NCBI GenBank assembly: GCA_002297665.1
Contig: DBMS01000295.1
Location: 1-36,765 of the forward strand
DNA: 36,765 nucleotides
Source of the DNA: Holophagaceae bacterium UBA692
GTDB taxonomy: Bacteria; Acidobacteriota; Holophagae; Holophagales; Holophagaceae
Direction: 5' to 3'
The notes under the pieces were generated by a model, which was given only the letters and a program-made list of their open reading frames with translations, was not told where the DNA came from and ran no database searches. Positions 17,800 through 25,231 of this stretch are shown in pieces (position 1 is the stretch's first letter; every line of letters starts with the position of its first letter). The translations under genes and the position numbers were made by a program.

Positions 17800-19508
17800 C
17801 CCGCGCGGTACGGCGTGAAGTGGGGGGTCCACTGCGCGCGGGCCACGGCCTCCTCGATGGCGGCGTCGTCCATGATGCGGCCCAGGCCCTCCTCGCGGGC
17901 CTGGCGGGCCACGGCGACGGCCACTGCGGTCGAAACCCGGCGGATGTCCTCCATCTCCGGGAGCATCATGCCCTGGGCCTCCTGCTCGGGGGTGACCATC
18001 TCGCTGATGGCGCGGCTCGCGGCCAGGAGCATGCTGTCGGTGATCCGGGACGCCTTGGCCACCAGCGCCCCCAGGCCGACGCCGGGGAAGATGTACATGT
18101 TGTTGCACTGGGAGGACCGCAGGACCTTGCCCTTCCATTCCATGGGAGGGAAGGGGCTCCCGCAGGCCACCAGGCCCTTGCCGTCCGTGGCCTTCCACAC
18201 CTGTTCGGGCGTGGCCTCGCACTTGGAGGTGGGGTTGCTCAGGGCGAACACGATGGGACGTTCCGTGACCTTGGCCACCTCCTGGAGGATGGCTTCGCTG
18301 AACAGGCCGGTCTGGGCGGTGACGCCCACGAGCACCGAGGGGCGCCCGTTGCGCACCACGTCGAGCATGCCGATCTTCCCGGGCGCGTCCAGCTTCCATC
18401 CGGCCACCGCCGCCCGGCGCTGGGCCATGGGGCGCTGGGGCTCCTCGAGGAGCGGATCGTCCTCCACCAGGAGACCCTGCATGTCGACGCAGAAGACCCG
18501 GGCCCGGGCCTCCTCCTCGGAGAGGCCCTCGGCCTTGAGGGCCGACAGGATGTTCATGGAGATGCCCGTGCCGGCCTGGCCCATGCCCACGATCAGGTAC
18601 CGCTCGTCGGAGAAGCGGCTCCTCTTGATGCGCATGGCCGTCATGAGGGCGGCCAGGGACGTGGAGCCGGTGCCCTGGATGTCGTCGTTGAACGAGAGGA
18701 TCCGGTCCTTGTACCGCTCGAGGTTCTTGAAGGCCGTGGATTTCCCGAAGTCCTCCCACTGCAGGAGGGCGTCGGGGAAATGGCGCTTCACGGCCATCAC
18801 GAAGGTCTCGACGACCCGCTCGTAGGCCTCGCCCCGGAGGCGGGGCTGGCGGTAGCCCAGGTAGTAGGGGTCGTCCAGGAGGCGCTGGTTGTTGGTGCCC
18901 ACGTCCAGGCACACCGGGAGGCACACGTGGGGATGCAGGCCGCCGGCGGCCACGTAGAGGCTCACCTTGCCCACGGGGATGCCCATCCCGTCCGAGCCCA
19001 GGTCGCCCAGGCCCAGGATGCGCTCGCCGTCGGTGACCACGATGAGGTTCACGGTGGGCAGGGTGATGTTCCGGAACACCTCGTCGATGGCGTCGATGTT
19101 CTCGGGCGTGATGTAGACGCCCCGGAACCGGCGCTGGATGCTGCTCATCTGCAGGCAGGCCGTGCCCACCGTGGGCGTGTAGACGATGGGCACCATCTCC
19201 TTGAGGTGCTCGGTGACCAGCTTGTAGAAGATCACTTCGCTCCGGTCCTGCAGGGCCACCAGGAAGATGTATTTCTCAAGGTCATCCGGTTTGTGCTGGA
19301 ACGCTTCATAGGCCCGGCTCACCTGGTGTTCGAGGGGCTGGACCGCGGAGCGGACGAGGCCCTCCAGCCCGAGGGCCAGGCGCTCCTCCCGGGTGAAACT
19401 GGCGGCCTTGTTGAGGTGAGGGTCGTTGAGCAGTTGGCGGCCGCGGGCGTACACCTCGTAATAGGCCTCGCCCGTCATGGGATCGATCTTGAAGGCGAAC
19501 GTCTTCAT
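17796..19508 (-). CDS. maeA: NAD-dependent malic enzyme
   Basis: Oxidative decarboxylation of L-malate to pyruvate with NAD(P) reduction. The 570-residue length is that of the large SfcA/MaeA and eukaryote-type family (E. coli about 565), not the MaeB fusion type. It shows the malate-site YTPTVGTAC, RGVYITPENI, the catalytic lysine region GMGIPVGKVSLY, metal-binding acidic residues in QWEDFG and FNDDIQGT, and a Rossmann motif VGMGQAGTGI. The cofactor call follows family membership. The ATG follows an AGGAG site. It lies head-to-head with the redox operon at 19743, across 234 bases. Confidence 0.93.
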   Translation of the reverse strand: MKTFAFKIDPMTGEAYYEVYARGRQLLNDPHLNKAASFTREERLALGLEGLVRSAVQPLEHQVSRAYEAFQHKPDDLEKYIFLVALQDRSEVIFYKLVTEHLKEMVPIVYTPTVGTACLQMSSIQRRFRGVYITPENIDAIDEVFRNITLPTVNLIVVTDGERILGLGDLGSDGMGIPVGKVSLYVAAGGLHPHVCLPVCLDVGTNNQRLLDDPYYLGYRQPRLRGEAYERVVETFVMAVKRHFPDALLQWEDFGKSTAFKNLERYKDRILSFNDDIQGTGSTSLAALMTAMRIKRSRFSDERYLIVGMGQAGTGISMNILSALKAEGLSEEEARARVFCVDMQGLLVEDDPLLEEPQRPMAQRRAAVAGWKLDAPGKIGMLDVVRNGRPSVLVGVTAQTGLFSEAILQEVAKVTERPIVFALSNPTSKCEATPEQVWKATDGKGLVACGSPFPPMEWKGKVLRSSQCNNMYIFPGVGLGALVAKASRITDSMLLAASRAISEMVTPEQEAQGMMLPEMEDIRRVSTAVAVAVARQAREEGLGRIMDDAAIEEAVARAQWTPHFTPYRAG

Positions 19509-19742
19509 GGTGGGTCTCCTGCCTGGAATAGGTTCCGGACCATCTTATCCCTTTTGTCTACGGGAATTTGGGAGCGTTCTCACCGGGCCGGCCCGAAATG
19601 GGTGACCGCCATCACATAAAACGACCTCTTTGTCGTGAAAGGAGTAATATCAGGGAATCCAGCGACATAGGCCCGAACTTCCACCTCTGCCGCCCGATGG
19701 AAGACCTAGCAAAGGTTCGGTTTTCTTCATTTGGAGACATCC

Positions 19743-20510
19743 ATGGGTCAGAAAAAAGCACTGTTGATAGACATCTCGCTCTGCGTGGGCTGCAACGCCT
19801 GCCAGGCCGCTTGCAAGGCGGAGAACCACCTGCCCGAAGGTGACGAGAAGACCCTCTCCCTCAGTGCCTTCACCGCCCTGAGCGAACATGACGGCCTCTT
19901 CGTGAGGGCCATGTGCCAGCACTGCGATATTCCTACCTGTGTGTCCGCTTGTCCGGTCGCAGCGTTGGAGAAGCGGGCGGACGGACCCGTCCTCTATAGT
20001 GCTGACAAGTGCATTGGTTGCCGCTATTGCATGCAGGCCTGCCCCTTCCACATCCCCCGCTACGAGTGGAAGAGCACCCGGCCGGGCATCAAGAAGTGCA
20101 TCCTGTGCGCCCCCCGCCTGGAAAAGGGCCTGCCCACCGCCTGCTCCGAGGCCTGCCCCACCGGCGCCACCAAGTTCGGTGATCGCAACGAATTGCTCAT
20201 CGAGGCCACGAACCGGATCACCGCCGACTCCGGCAAGTACGTGCCCAAGATCTACGGCAAGAACGACGTGGGCGGCACCTCCGTCCTCTACATCAGCCCG
20301 GTGCCCTTCGAGAAGCTGGGCTTCGACACCCGCCTGGGCCAGGAGCCCATGCCCATCCTGACCATGAACGCCCTTTCCAAGGTGCCCAACGTCGTGGGCG
20401 TCGGGAGCGTCATGCTCGCGGGCATCTGGTGGATCACGAACCGCCGCGAGGACGTCGCCCGCGAGGAAGGCTCGAACAAGCAGGACTCCAACCACAAGAA
20501 TCGGGGTTAA
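19743..20510 (+). CDS. four-cluster 4Fe-4S ferredoxin, HybA-like electron-transfer subunit
   Basis: A 255-residue iron-sulfur protein with 16 cysteines in four sets: 14/17/20/24, 58/61/66/70, 90/93/96/100 and 119/122/134/138, enough for four [4Fe-4S] clusters as in HybA, DmsB and NrfC. The GGTSVLYISPVPFEKLGF stretch and a single C-terminal membrane segment (about 216-231) are HybA-like. Unlike E. coli HybA it has no N-terminal signal peptide, since the first cluster motif begins at residue 14. The ATG at 19743 has GGAG upstream; a TTG four codons earlier overlaps that site and was rejected. It starts a four-gene operon and probably passes electrons to or from the HybB-like protein two bases downstream. 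A 10-base-plus-loop inverted repeat (ACGAC/GTCGT, 19621-19636) lies in the upstream region. Confidence 0.9.
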   Translation: MGQKKALLIDISLCVGCNACQAACKAENHLPEGDEKTLSLSAFTALSEHDGLFVRAMCQHCDIPTCVSACPVAALEKRADGPVLYSADKCIGCRYCMQACPFHIPRYEWKSTRPGIKKCILCAPRLEKGLPTACSEACPTGATKFGDRNELLIEATNRITADSGKYVPKIYGKNDVGGTSVLYISPVPFEKLGFDTRLGQEPMPILTMNALSKVPNVVGVGSVMLAGIWWITNRREDVAREEGSNKQDSNHKNRG

Positions 20511-20512
20511 GC

Positions 20513-21685
20513 ATGAAAACCTTCAAATTTCCCCGCATCACCTTCTGGGGCGTGGTCGCCACGACCCTGATCGTCCTGGGCGTCGGCGCCGCCATCGCGC
20601 GGTTCACCCTGGGCCTGGGCGCCACCACGAACCTCTCCGACGAGTTCCCCTGGGGGCTCTGGATCGGCTTCGACTTCCTTGGCATCGGCCTGGCCGCGGC
20701 CGGCTTCACCATCGTCGCCGCGGTGCACCTCTTCCACGCCAAGGACTACGAGCCCATCGTGCGCCCGGCGATCCTCACCGCCTTCATCGGCTACCTCCTG
20801 GTGGTGCTGGTGCTGGTCATCGACCTGGGCCGCCCCGACCACTTCTGGCATCCTCTGGTCATGTGGAACCCCCATTCCGTGATGTTCGAGATCACGTGGT
20901 GCGTCATCCTCTACACCACGGTCCTTTCGGCCGAGTTCGCGCCGATCGTGCTGGAGAAGTTCAACCTCCACACCCCCATCAAGTGGATCCACAGCGTCTC
21001 CCTGCCCCTGATGATCCTGGGGGTGCTGCTTTCCACCCTCCACCAGTCCTCCTTCGGATCGCTCTACCTGATCGTTCCCAACCGGCTGAACCCACTCTGG
21101 TACACGCCGCTGCTTCCCATCCTCTTCTTCATCTCCTGCATCGCCTCGGGCGTCTCCATGGTGATCCTGGAGACCCTGATCCTCTCCCGCAAGGGCCGGA
21201 CGCTGCTTCCGCCGGAGCTGCGGGCCAACCTCGCCAAGATCACCGCGGTCGCGCTGGCCGTGTACCTCGTGGTCCGGTTCCAGGACATGTTCACCCGGGG
21301 CACCGTGGCTGAGCTGAAGCACCTGACCTACCACAGCCTCGCGTTCTGGTTCGAGATCATCGTCGGCTTCGTGGTGCCCCTCGTCCTTCTGCTGTCCAAC
21401 CGCATCCGCCATTCCCGGCGCGGCCTCTACGTCACCACCATCATGGTGCTGGCGGGCTTCGCGGCCAACCGCATGAACGTGGCCGTGACCGGCCTGGAGA
21501 AATACCCCACCCACACCTACTTCCCGTCCCTGCTGGAAGTGCTCATCATGACCGGCATCGCGGCCATCGGGTTCACCGCGTTCACGCTCATCGCGCGCTA
21601 CCTCCCCATCTTCCCGGACGTGGCGCCGCCCGAACCCGACCAGCACCCGTTCTCCAGCCTCAGCCCGGCCATCGAGGGGGACTGA
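20513..21685 (+). CDS. NrfD/HybB-family integral membrane quinone-interacting subunit
   Basis: A 390-residue protein with about ten hydrophobic helices, the first at residues 12-33 and the last near 350-375, as in HybB. Members of this family exchange electrons and protons with the quinone pool and pair with a multi-cluster ferredoxin, here the gene just upstream. Conserved-looking charged and aromatic features include EFPWGLWIGFD near helix 2 and VIDLGRPDHFWHP after helix 3. The start is 2 bases after the ferredoxin stop, with a GGGG site inside it. In hydrogenase-2 or polysulfide reductase this subunit would join a catalytic subunit, but none is encoded nearby. The next gene starts after 1 base. 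Confidence 0.9.
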   Translation: MKTFKFPRITFWGVVATTLIVLGVGAAIARFTLGLGATTNLSDEFPWGLWIGFDFLGIGLAAAGFTIVAAVHLFHAKDYEPIVRPAILTAFIGYLLVVLVLVIDLGRPDHFWHPLVMWNPHSVMFEITWCVILYTTVLSAEFAPIVLEKFNLHTPIKWIHSVSLPLMILGVLLSTLHQSSFGSLYLIVPNRLNPLWYTPLLPILFFISCIASGVSMVILETLILSRKGRTLLPPELRANLAKITAVALAVYLVVRFQDMFTRGTVAELKHLTYHSLAFWFEIIVGFVVPLVLLLSNRIRHSRRGLYVTTIMVLAGFAANRMNVAVTGLEKYPTHTYFPSLLEVLIMTGIAAIGFTAFTLIARYLPIFPDVAPPEPDQHPFSSLSPAIEGD

Positions 21686-21686
21686 C

Positions 21687-23198
21687 ATGGGCACGCGCAT
21701 CGGCACACGCCTGATCCTGGGGGCCGGCCTGGTTTCGGCCCTGGCCATCGGGCTCATGGCGGGGCTGATCATGCGCTCCCACAACGAGGGCCTGGTCTCC
21801 CAGCTCACGCGCAACGCCAACCAGCTGGGCGAGACCATCAAGAGCAGCACGCACTACGACATGCTCGAGAACCGCCGGGACGGCCTCCACAGGCAGATCC
21901 GGACGATGGGCGCCCTGCGCGGCGAGGGGATCCGCAAGGTCCGGCTCTTCAACAAGGAGGGCCGGATCATGTTCTCCTCGGACAGCCAGGAGATCGGCAC
22001 CACCGTGAACAAGCGCGGCGAAGCCTGCTACGCCTGCCATGCCGAGGGCAGGCCCTTGGAGAAGCTGGACGTGAACGCCCGGGCCCGCGTCTACAAGGAC
22101 GCCGACGGCACCCGGGTGCTGGGGATCATCAACCCCATCCCCAACGAGCCCTCCTGCTATACCGCCGATTGCCACGCCCATTCGGCCTCCCAGCGCGTGC
22201 TGGGCGTGCTGGACGTGAACGTCTCCATGGCCGAGGCCGACCGCGAGATGGCGAGGGGCCGCAAGGTGATGGCCAGCTTCGCTGTGCTCGCCATCGCGTG
22301 CAGCAGCCTCATCATCTGGTGGCTCAACCGCAAGCTCGTGGTGCGGCCCGTGGAGGCCCTCATGGAGGGCACGCGCCGGGTGGCCAACGGCGACCTGACG
22401 ACGGCCATCAAGGTGGAAGGGCACCATGAGCTCAGCCACCTGGCGCAGGCCTTCAACACGATGACGAGCCAGATATCCGAAACCCGGCTCCAGCTCACCC
22501 AGGCCGACAAGCTCGCCTCCGTGGGCCGCCTCGCCGCGGGCATCGCCCACGAGATCAACAATCCCCTCACGGGCGTCCTCACCTACGCCTCCCTCATGGC
22601 CAAGCGCCTTCCGGAAGGCGACCCCAACGGGGAGGACGTGGAGGTCATCATCCGCGAGACCAAGCGCTGCCGGTCCATCATCAAGGAACTCCTCGACTTC
22701 GCCCGTCCCGCGCCCCCCACCCGCAGGTCCACCGACCTCAACGAGGTGGCGCGCCATTCCCTGGCCGTGGTGATGAACCAACTGAGTCTCAATCACGTCA
22801 ACCTGGCCCTGGATCTGGCGCAGGATCTGCCGCCGGCCTACGCCGACGGAAACCAGATGCAGCAGGTGGTCGTGAACCTCCTGCTCAACGCCGCGGACGT
22901 CGTGGAGCCCGGGACGGGCCAGATCACCCTGGCCACAAGGGTCTTCGACGACGCCTTCGTGGAGGTCCAGGTCACCGACAACGGCTCGGGCATCGAGCCC
23001 GAGGACCTTCCCCACCTCTTCGAGCCCTTCTTCTCCACCAAGGGGAACCGCGGCACGGGCCTCGGCCTCGCGGTGACCTGGGGTATCGTGGAGAGTCACG
23101 GCGGCTCGATCGACGTCCAGACCGAAGTGGGCCAGGGCACCACCTTCTCGATCCGAATCCCCACCCTCAACCCCGAAGCCGGAATCTCCCCATCCTGA
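21687..23198 (+). CDS. membrane sensor histidine kinase with two c-type haem motifs
   Basis: A 503-residue kinase. Helix 1 is about residues 8-28, an extracytoplasmic sensor about 29-193, helix 2 about 194-213 and HAMP about 214-265. Dimerisation/phosphoacceptor follows with His288 in AAGIAHEINNPL, then an HATPase domain with Asn397/Asn401, DNGSG (431-435) and GTGLGL (456-461). The sensor contains CYACH (Cys114, Cys117, His118; CX2CH) and CYTADCH (Cys157, Cys162, His163; CX4CH), so it probably binds two covalent haems and could sense redox state or a gas. It closely follows hybB-like (1-base gap) and precedes its likely partner regulator by 14 bases. Confidence 0.88.
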   Translation: MGTRIGTRLILGAGLVSALAIGLMAGLIMRSHNEGLVSQLTRNANQLGETIKSSTHYDMLENRRDGLHRQIRTMGALRGEGIRKVRLFNKEGRIMFSSDSQEIGTTVNKRGEACYACHAEGRPLEKLDVNARARVYKDADGTRVLGIINPIPNEPSCYTADCHAHSASQRVLGVLDVNVSMAEADREMARGRKVMASFAVLAIACSSLIIWWLNRKLVVRPVEALMEGTRRVANGDLTTAIKVEGHHELSHLAQAFNTMTSQISETRLQLTQADKLASVGRLAAGIAHEINNPLTGVLTYASLMAKRLPEGDPNGEDVEVIIRETKRCRSIIKELLDFARPAPPTRRSTDLNEVARHSLAVVMNQLSLNHVNLALDLAQDLPPAYADGNQMQQVVVNLLLNAADVVEPGTGQITLATRVFDDAFVEVQVTDNGSGIEPEDLPHLFEPFFSTKGNRGTGLGLAVTWGIVESHGGSIDVQTEVGQGTTFSIRIPTLNPEAGISPS

Positions 23199-23212
23199 TA
23201 GGAGCCAATGCC

Positions 23213-24313
23213 ATGACTGTGCTGCTCGTAATAATCATGCTGCTCGCCTTCGTGGGCATCGACTACCTGGTGCGCGAGACGACGCGCCGCATGCGGGAGA
23301 AGCGCCAGCGGGCCGCCCGCGAGGAGATCCTCAACGTCGCGGTCCGGCTGGACATCGCCGGCGAGGTCAAGACCCTCAAGCGCATCGAGGTGCCCGATCC
23401 CCGCGCCCGCATCCTCGCGGTTGACGACGAAGGCATCGTGCTGGATTCGTTCCGGCGGATCCTCGTCCTGGAGGGCTACAACGTCGACACCGTCGAGAAC
23501 GGCCCCGAGGCCCTCAATCTCGTTCAGCGCCACGACTACGACTTCGTCTTCACCGATCTCAAGATGCCCATCATGGACGGCGTCGAGGTCGTGAAGGCCG
23601 TCAAGCACCTGCGCCCGGACGTGGACGTGGTCGTCATCACCGGCTACGCCACCATCGAGACCGCGGTGGAGACCATGAAGCACGGCGCCTCCGAATACGT
23701 CCAGAAGCCCTTCACCGCCGAGGAGCTCTCGGAGTTCGTCAACCGCCTGCTCATCAAGCGCCAGTCCCGCCTCGAGAGCCAGAAGGAACCCACCGTCCGC
23801 ATCGTCTCGCCCACCCAGGCCGAAGGCGCCCCCGCGGGCGAGTACTGCGTTCCTGGCGGATCCTTCGTCTCCCCCGGCCACGCGTGGGTCCGCATCGAGC
23901 CCGACGGCCAGGTGCGTGTCGGCGTCGACGACTTCGCCCACAAGGCCCTGGGCGAGGTGAGCGAGGTGGTCCTTCCGGATCCCGGCACGTCCTGCAAAGT
24001 GGGCGACGTCCTCTTCTCCTTCAAGCGCGGCGACGAGGAGATCCGCTTCTACGCCCCCGTCACCGGCAAGGTGGTGGAGGACAACGCCCGCCTCAAGGCC
24101 GAGCCCGGCCTGGTGGCCGGCAGCCCCTACAAGGACGGCTGGGTCTGCCGCATCAAACCCGTCGACCTGGCTTCCGAACTCGGCGCCCTGCGCATCGGCC
24201 GCCCCGTGGCGGAGTGGTACGGCGAGGAGATCAAGCGCCTGCGCGAGCTCAAGGCCGAGAACAACGGCCAGGAACTCACCTGGGCCACCCTGGAGAGCCG
24301 GTTCCTCAAGTAG
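23213..24313 (+). CDS. membrane-anchored response regulator fused to a GcvH-like domain
   Basis: A 366-residue protein with an unusual order. A single N-terminal membrane segment (3-21) and a basic/helical linker lead to a receiver domain (about 66-180) with the acidic pair Asp71/Asp72, phosphoacceptor Asp115, Thr143 and Lys165. A domain resembling glycine cleavage H protein follows (about 215-315: GHAWVRIEP, GVDDFAHKALGEVSEVVLP, YAPVTGKVVEDN). There is no DNA-binding domain. Aligned without gaps to my recollection of E. coli GcvH, the lipoyl-lysine position is Asp274, so lipoylation is unlikely. An out-of-frame ATG lies 5 bases upstream; TAGGAG sits 8 bases before the chosen ATG. It is the likely phosphorylation partner of the haem kinase, with a protein or membrane target rather than a promoter. 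Confidence 0.85.
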   Translation: MTVLLVIIMLLAFVGIDYLVRETTRRMREKRQRAAREEILNVAVRLDIAGEVKTLKRIEVPDPRARILAVDDEGIVLDSFRRILVLEGYNVDTVENGPEALNLVQRHDYDFVFTDLKMPIMDGVEVVKAVKHLRPDVDVVVITGYATIETAVETMKHGASEYVQKPFTAEELSEFVNRLLIKRQSRLESQKEPTVRIVSPTQAEGAPAGEYCVPGGSFVSPGHAWVRIEPDGQVRVGVDDFAHKALGEVSEVVLPDPGTSCKVGDVLFSFKRGDEEIRFYAPVTGKVVEDNARLKAEPGLVAGSPYKDGWVCRIKPVDLASELGALRIGRPVAEWYGEEIKRLRELKAENNGQELTWATLESRFLK

Positions 24314-24330
24314 GAGGTCCGGAACGGAGC

Positions 24331-24355
24331 AACGGCCCCCCTCGCGGGGGCCGTT
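24331..24355 (+). terminator. hairpin terminator after the redox-sensing operon
   Basis: AACGGCCCCC-CTCGC-GGGGGCCGTT is a perfect 10-pair stem with a 5-base loop, 17 bases after the response regulator stop. It is followed by CGCGTTTCGGGTT, a poor T run but reasonable for such a GC-rich genome. It separates the operon from the solute-binding protein gene. Confidence 0.7.
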
Positions 24356-24441
24356 CGCGTTTCGGGTTGCATGTAAGACTTATCTCCTGGCGTTTGAATT
24401 ATTGAAGGTAAGCTATTCCATCCAACCGCCAGGGGGTAGCC

Positions 24442-25179
24442 ATGAAGTTCCTCGATGCACTCCGGTCCGTCCTCGTGCTTGCGGCCTGCGCGTTCGCACA
24501 GGCCCAGACCGACGTCACCGTTTACACCTACAATGACCGGCCCCCCTTCGTGGTGGACAAGGCCAAACAGGACGGCCTCGAATACCGCCTCTGCCAGTGG
24601 CTTACGAAGGAGAGCAAGGCCTACCGGTTCACCCTCAAGGTGGTCACGGCCCCCGAGGCCAAGGCCATGGTGGAAAAGGGCGAACTCAAGGGGGTCCTGC
24701 TGGGCGTCAACAAGGTCTGGTTCCCGGAACCGGTTCGGGCCGCCAATCTGTGGACGCCGGCGATCCTCTGGGATCGCAACCTCGTGGTGTCCCTCGACGC
24801 GAAGAAGGTCGAGTACGCGGGCCCCGAGTCCATGGCCGGCCTGCGGCTCGCGGGCGTCGGCGGCTACGCCTACCCCGCCCTCACCGACGCCGTGAAGGCG
24901 GGCCGCATCCAGCGCGTGGATTTCGGTTCCGAGATCCTGGCCCTCCAGGCGGTGGCCGGGGGCAAGGCCGACGCGACCATCGTGAGCGAATGGACCCTCA
25001 TGTACGCCCAATTGCGCCTGGACATCCCGGGCAACTTCTACCAGTCCAACAAGTCGTTCCTGGAATTCGAGCGGGTCATCCTCGTGCCGCCCGCCCGGAA
25101 GGAGCTGTACGAGCACCTGACGAAACTGCTCACCGACGTGCGCAAGAACGCCGGCTGGCAGGAAGCGACCTCGCTCTGA
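24442..25179 (+). CDS. periplasmic solute-binding protein, family 3-like
   Basis: A 245-residue exported protein. The N-terminus is a signal peptide (about residues 1-21, ending FAQAQ). The mature part looks like a type 3 bacterial solute-binding protein of the amino-acid type: VYTYNDRPPFV near the start, AGLRLAGVGGYAYPALTDAV where the second lobe begins, and GKADATIVSEWTL. No permease or ATPase gene is adjacent, so it may be an orphan binding protein or a sensor-type homologue. The ribosome binding site AGGGGG overlaps the right arm of a distant inverted repeat (CCTGGCG 24386-24392 with CGCCAGG 24427-24433), which might limit translation. It ends 52 bases from the convergent protease gene. 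Confidence 0.75.
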   Translation: MKFLDALRSVLVLAACAFAQAQTDVTVYTYNDRPPFVVDKAKQDGLEYRLCQWLTKESKAYRFTLKVVTAPEAKAMVEKGELKGVLLGVNKVWFPEPVRAANLWTPAILWDRNLVVSLDAKKVEYAGPESMAGLRLAGVGGYAYPALTDAVKAGRIQRVDFGSEILALQAVAGGKADATIVSEWTLMYAQLRLDIPGNFYQSNKSFLEFERVILVPPARKELYEHLTKLLTDVRKNAGWQEATSL

Positions 25180-25187
25180 ACGCACAA

Positions 25188-25213
25188 ACGCCGGGGCCCA
25201 GGGGCCCCGGCGT
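25188..25213. terminator. bidirectional hairpin terminator between convergent genes
   Basis: ACGCCGGGGCC and GGCCCCGGCGT form a perfect 11-pair stem with the 4-base loop CAGG, placed between the stops of the solute-binding protein (25179) and the tricorn-like protease (25232). Its symmetry would serve both strands. No T run flanks it. Confidence 0.7.
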
Positions 25214-25231
25214 CAGGTCCTTCCGCCGGTC

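Noticed and set aside
23213..24313. Glycine cleavage H protein
   Set aside because: The receiver and membrane segment, the missing lipoyl lysine and the absence of gcvT or gcvP nearby argue against a role in glycine cleavage.
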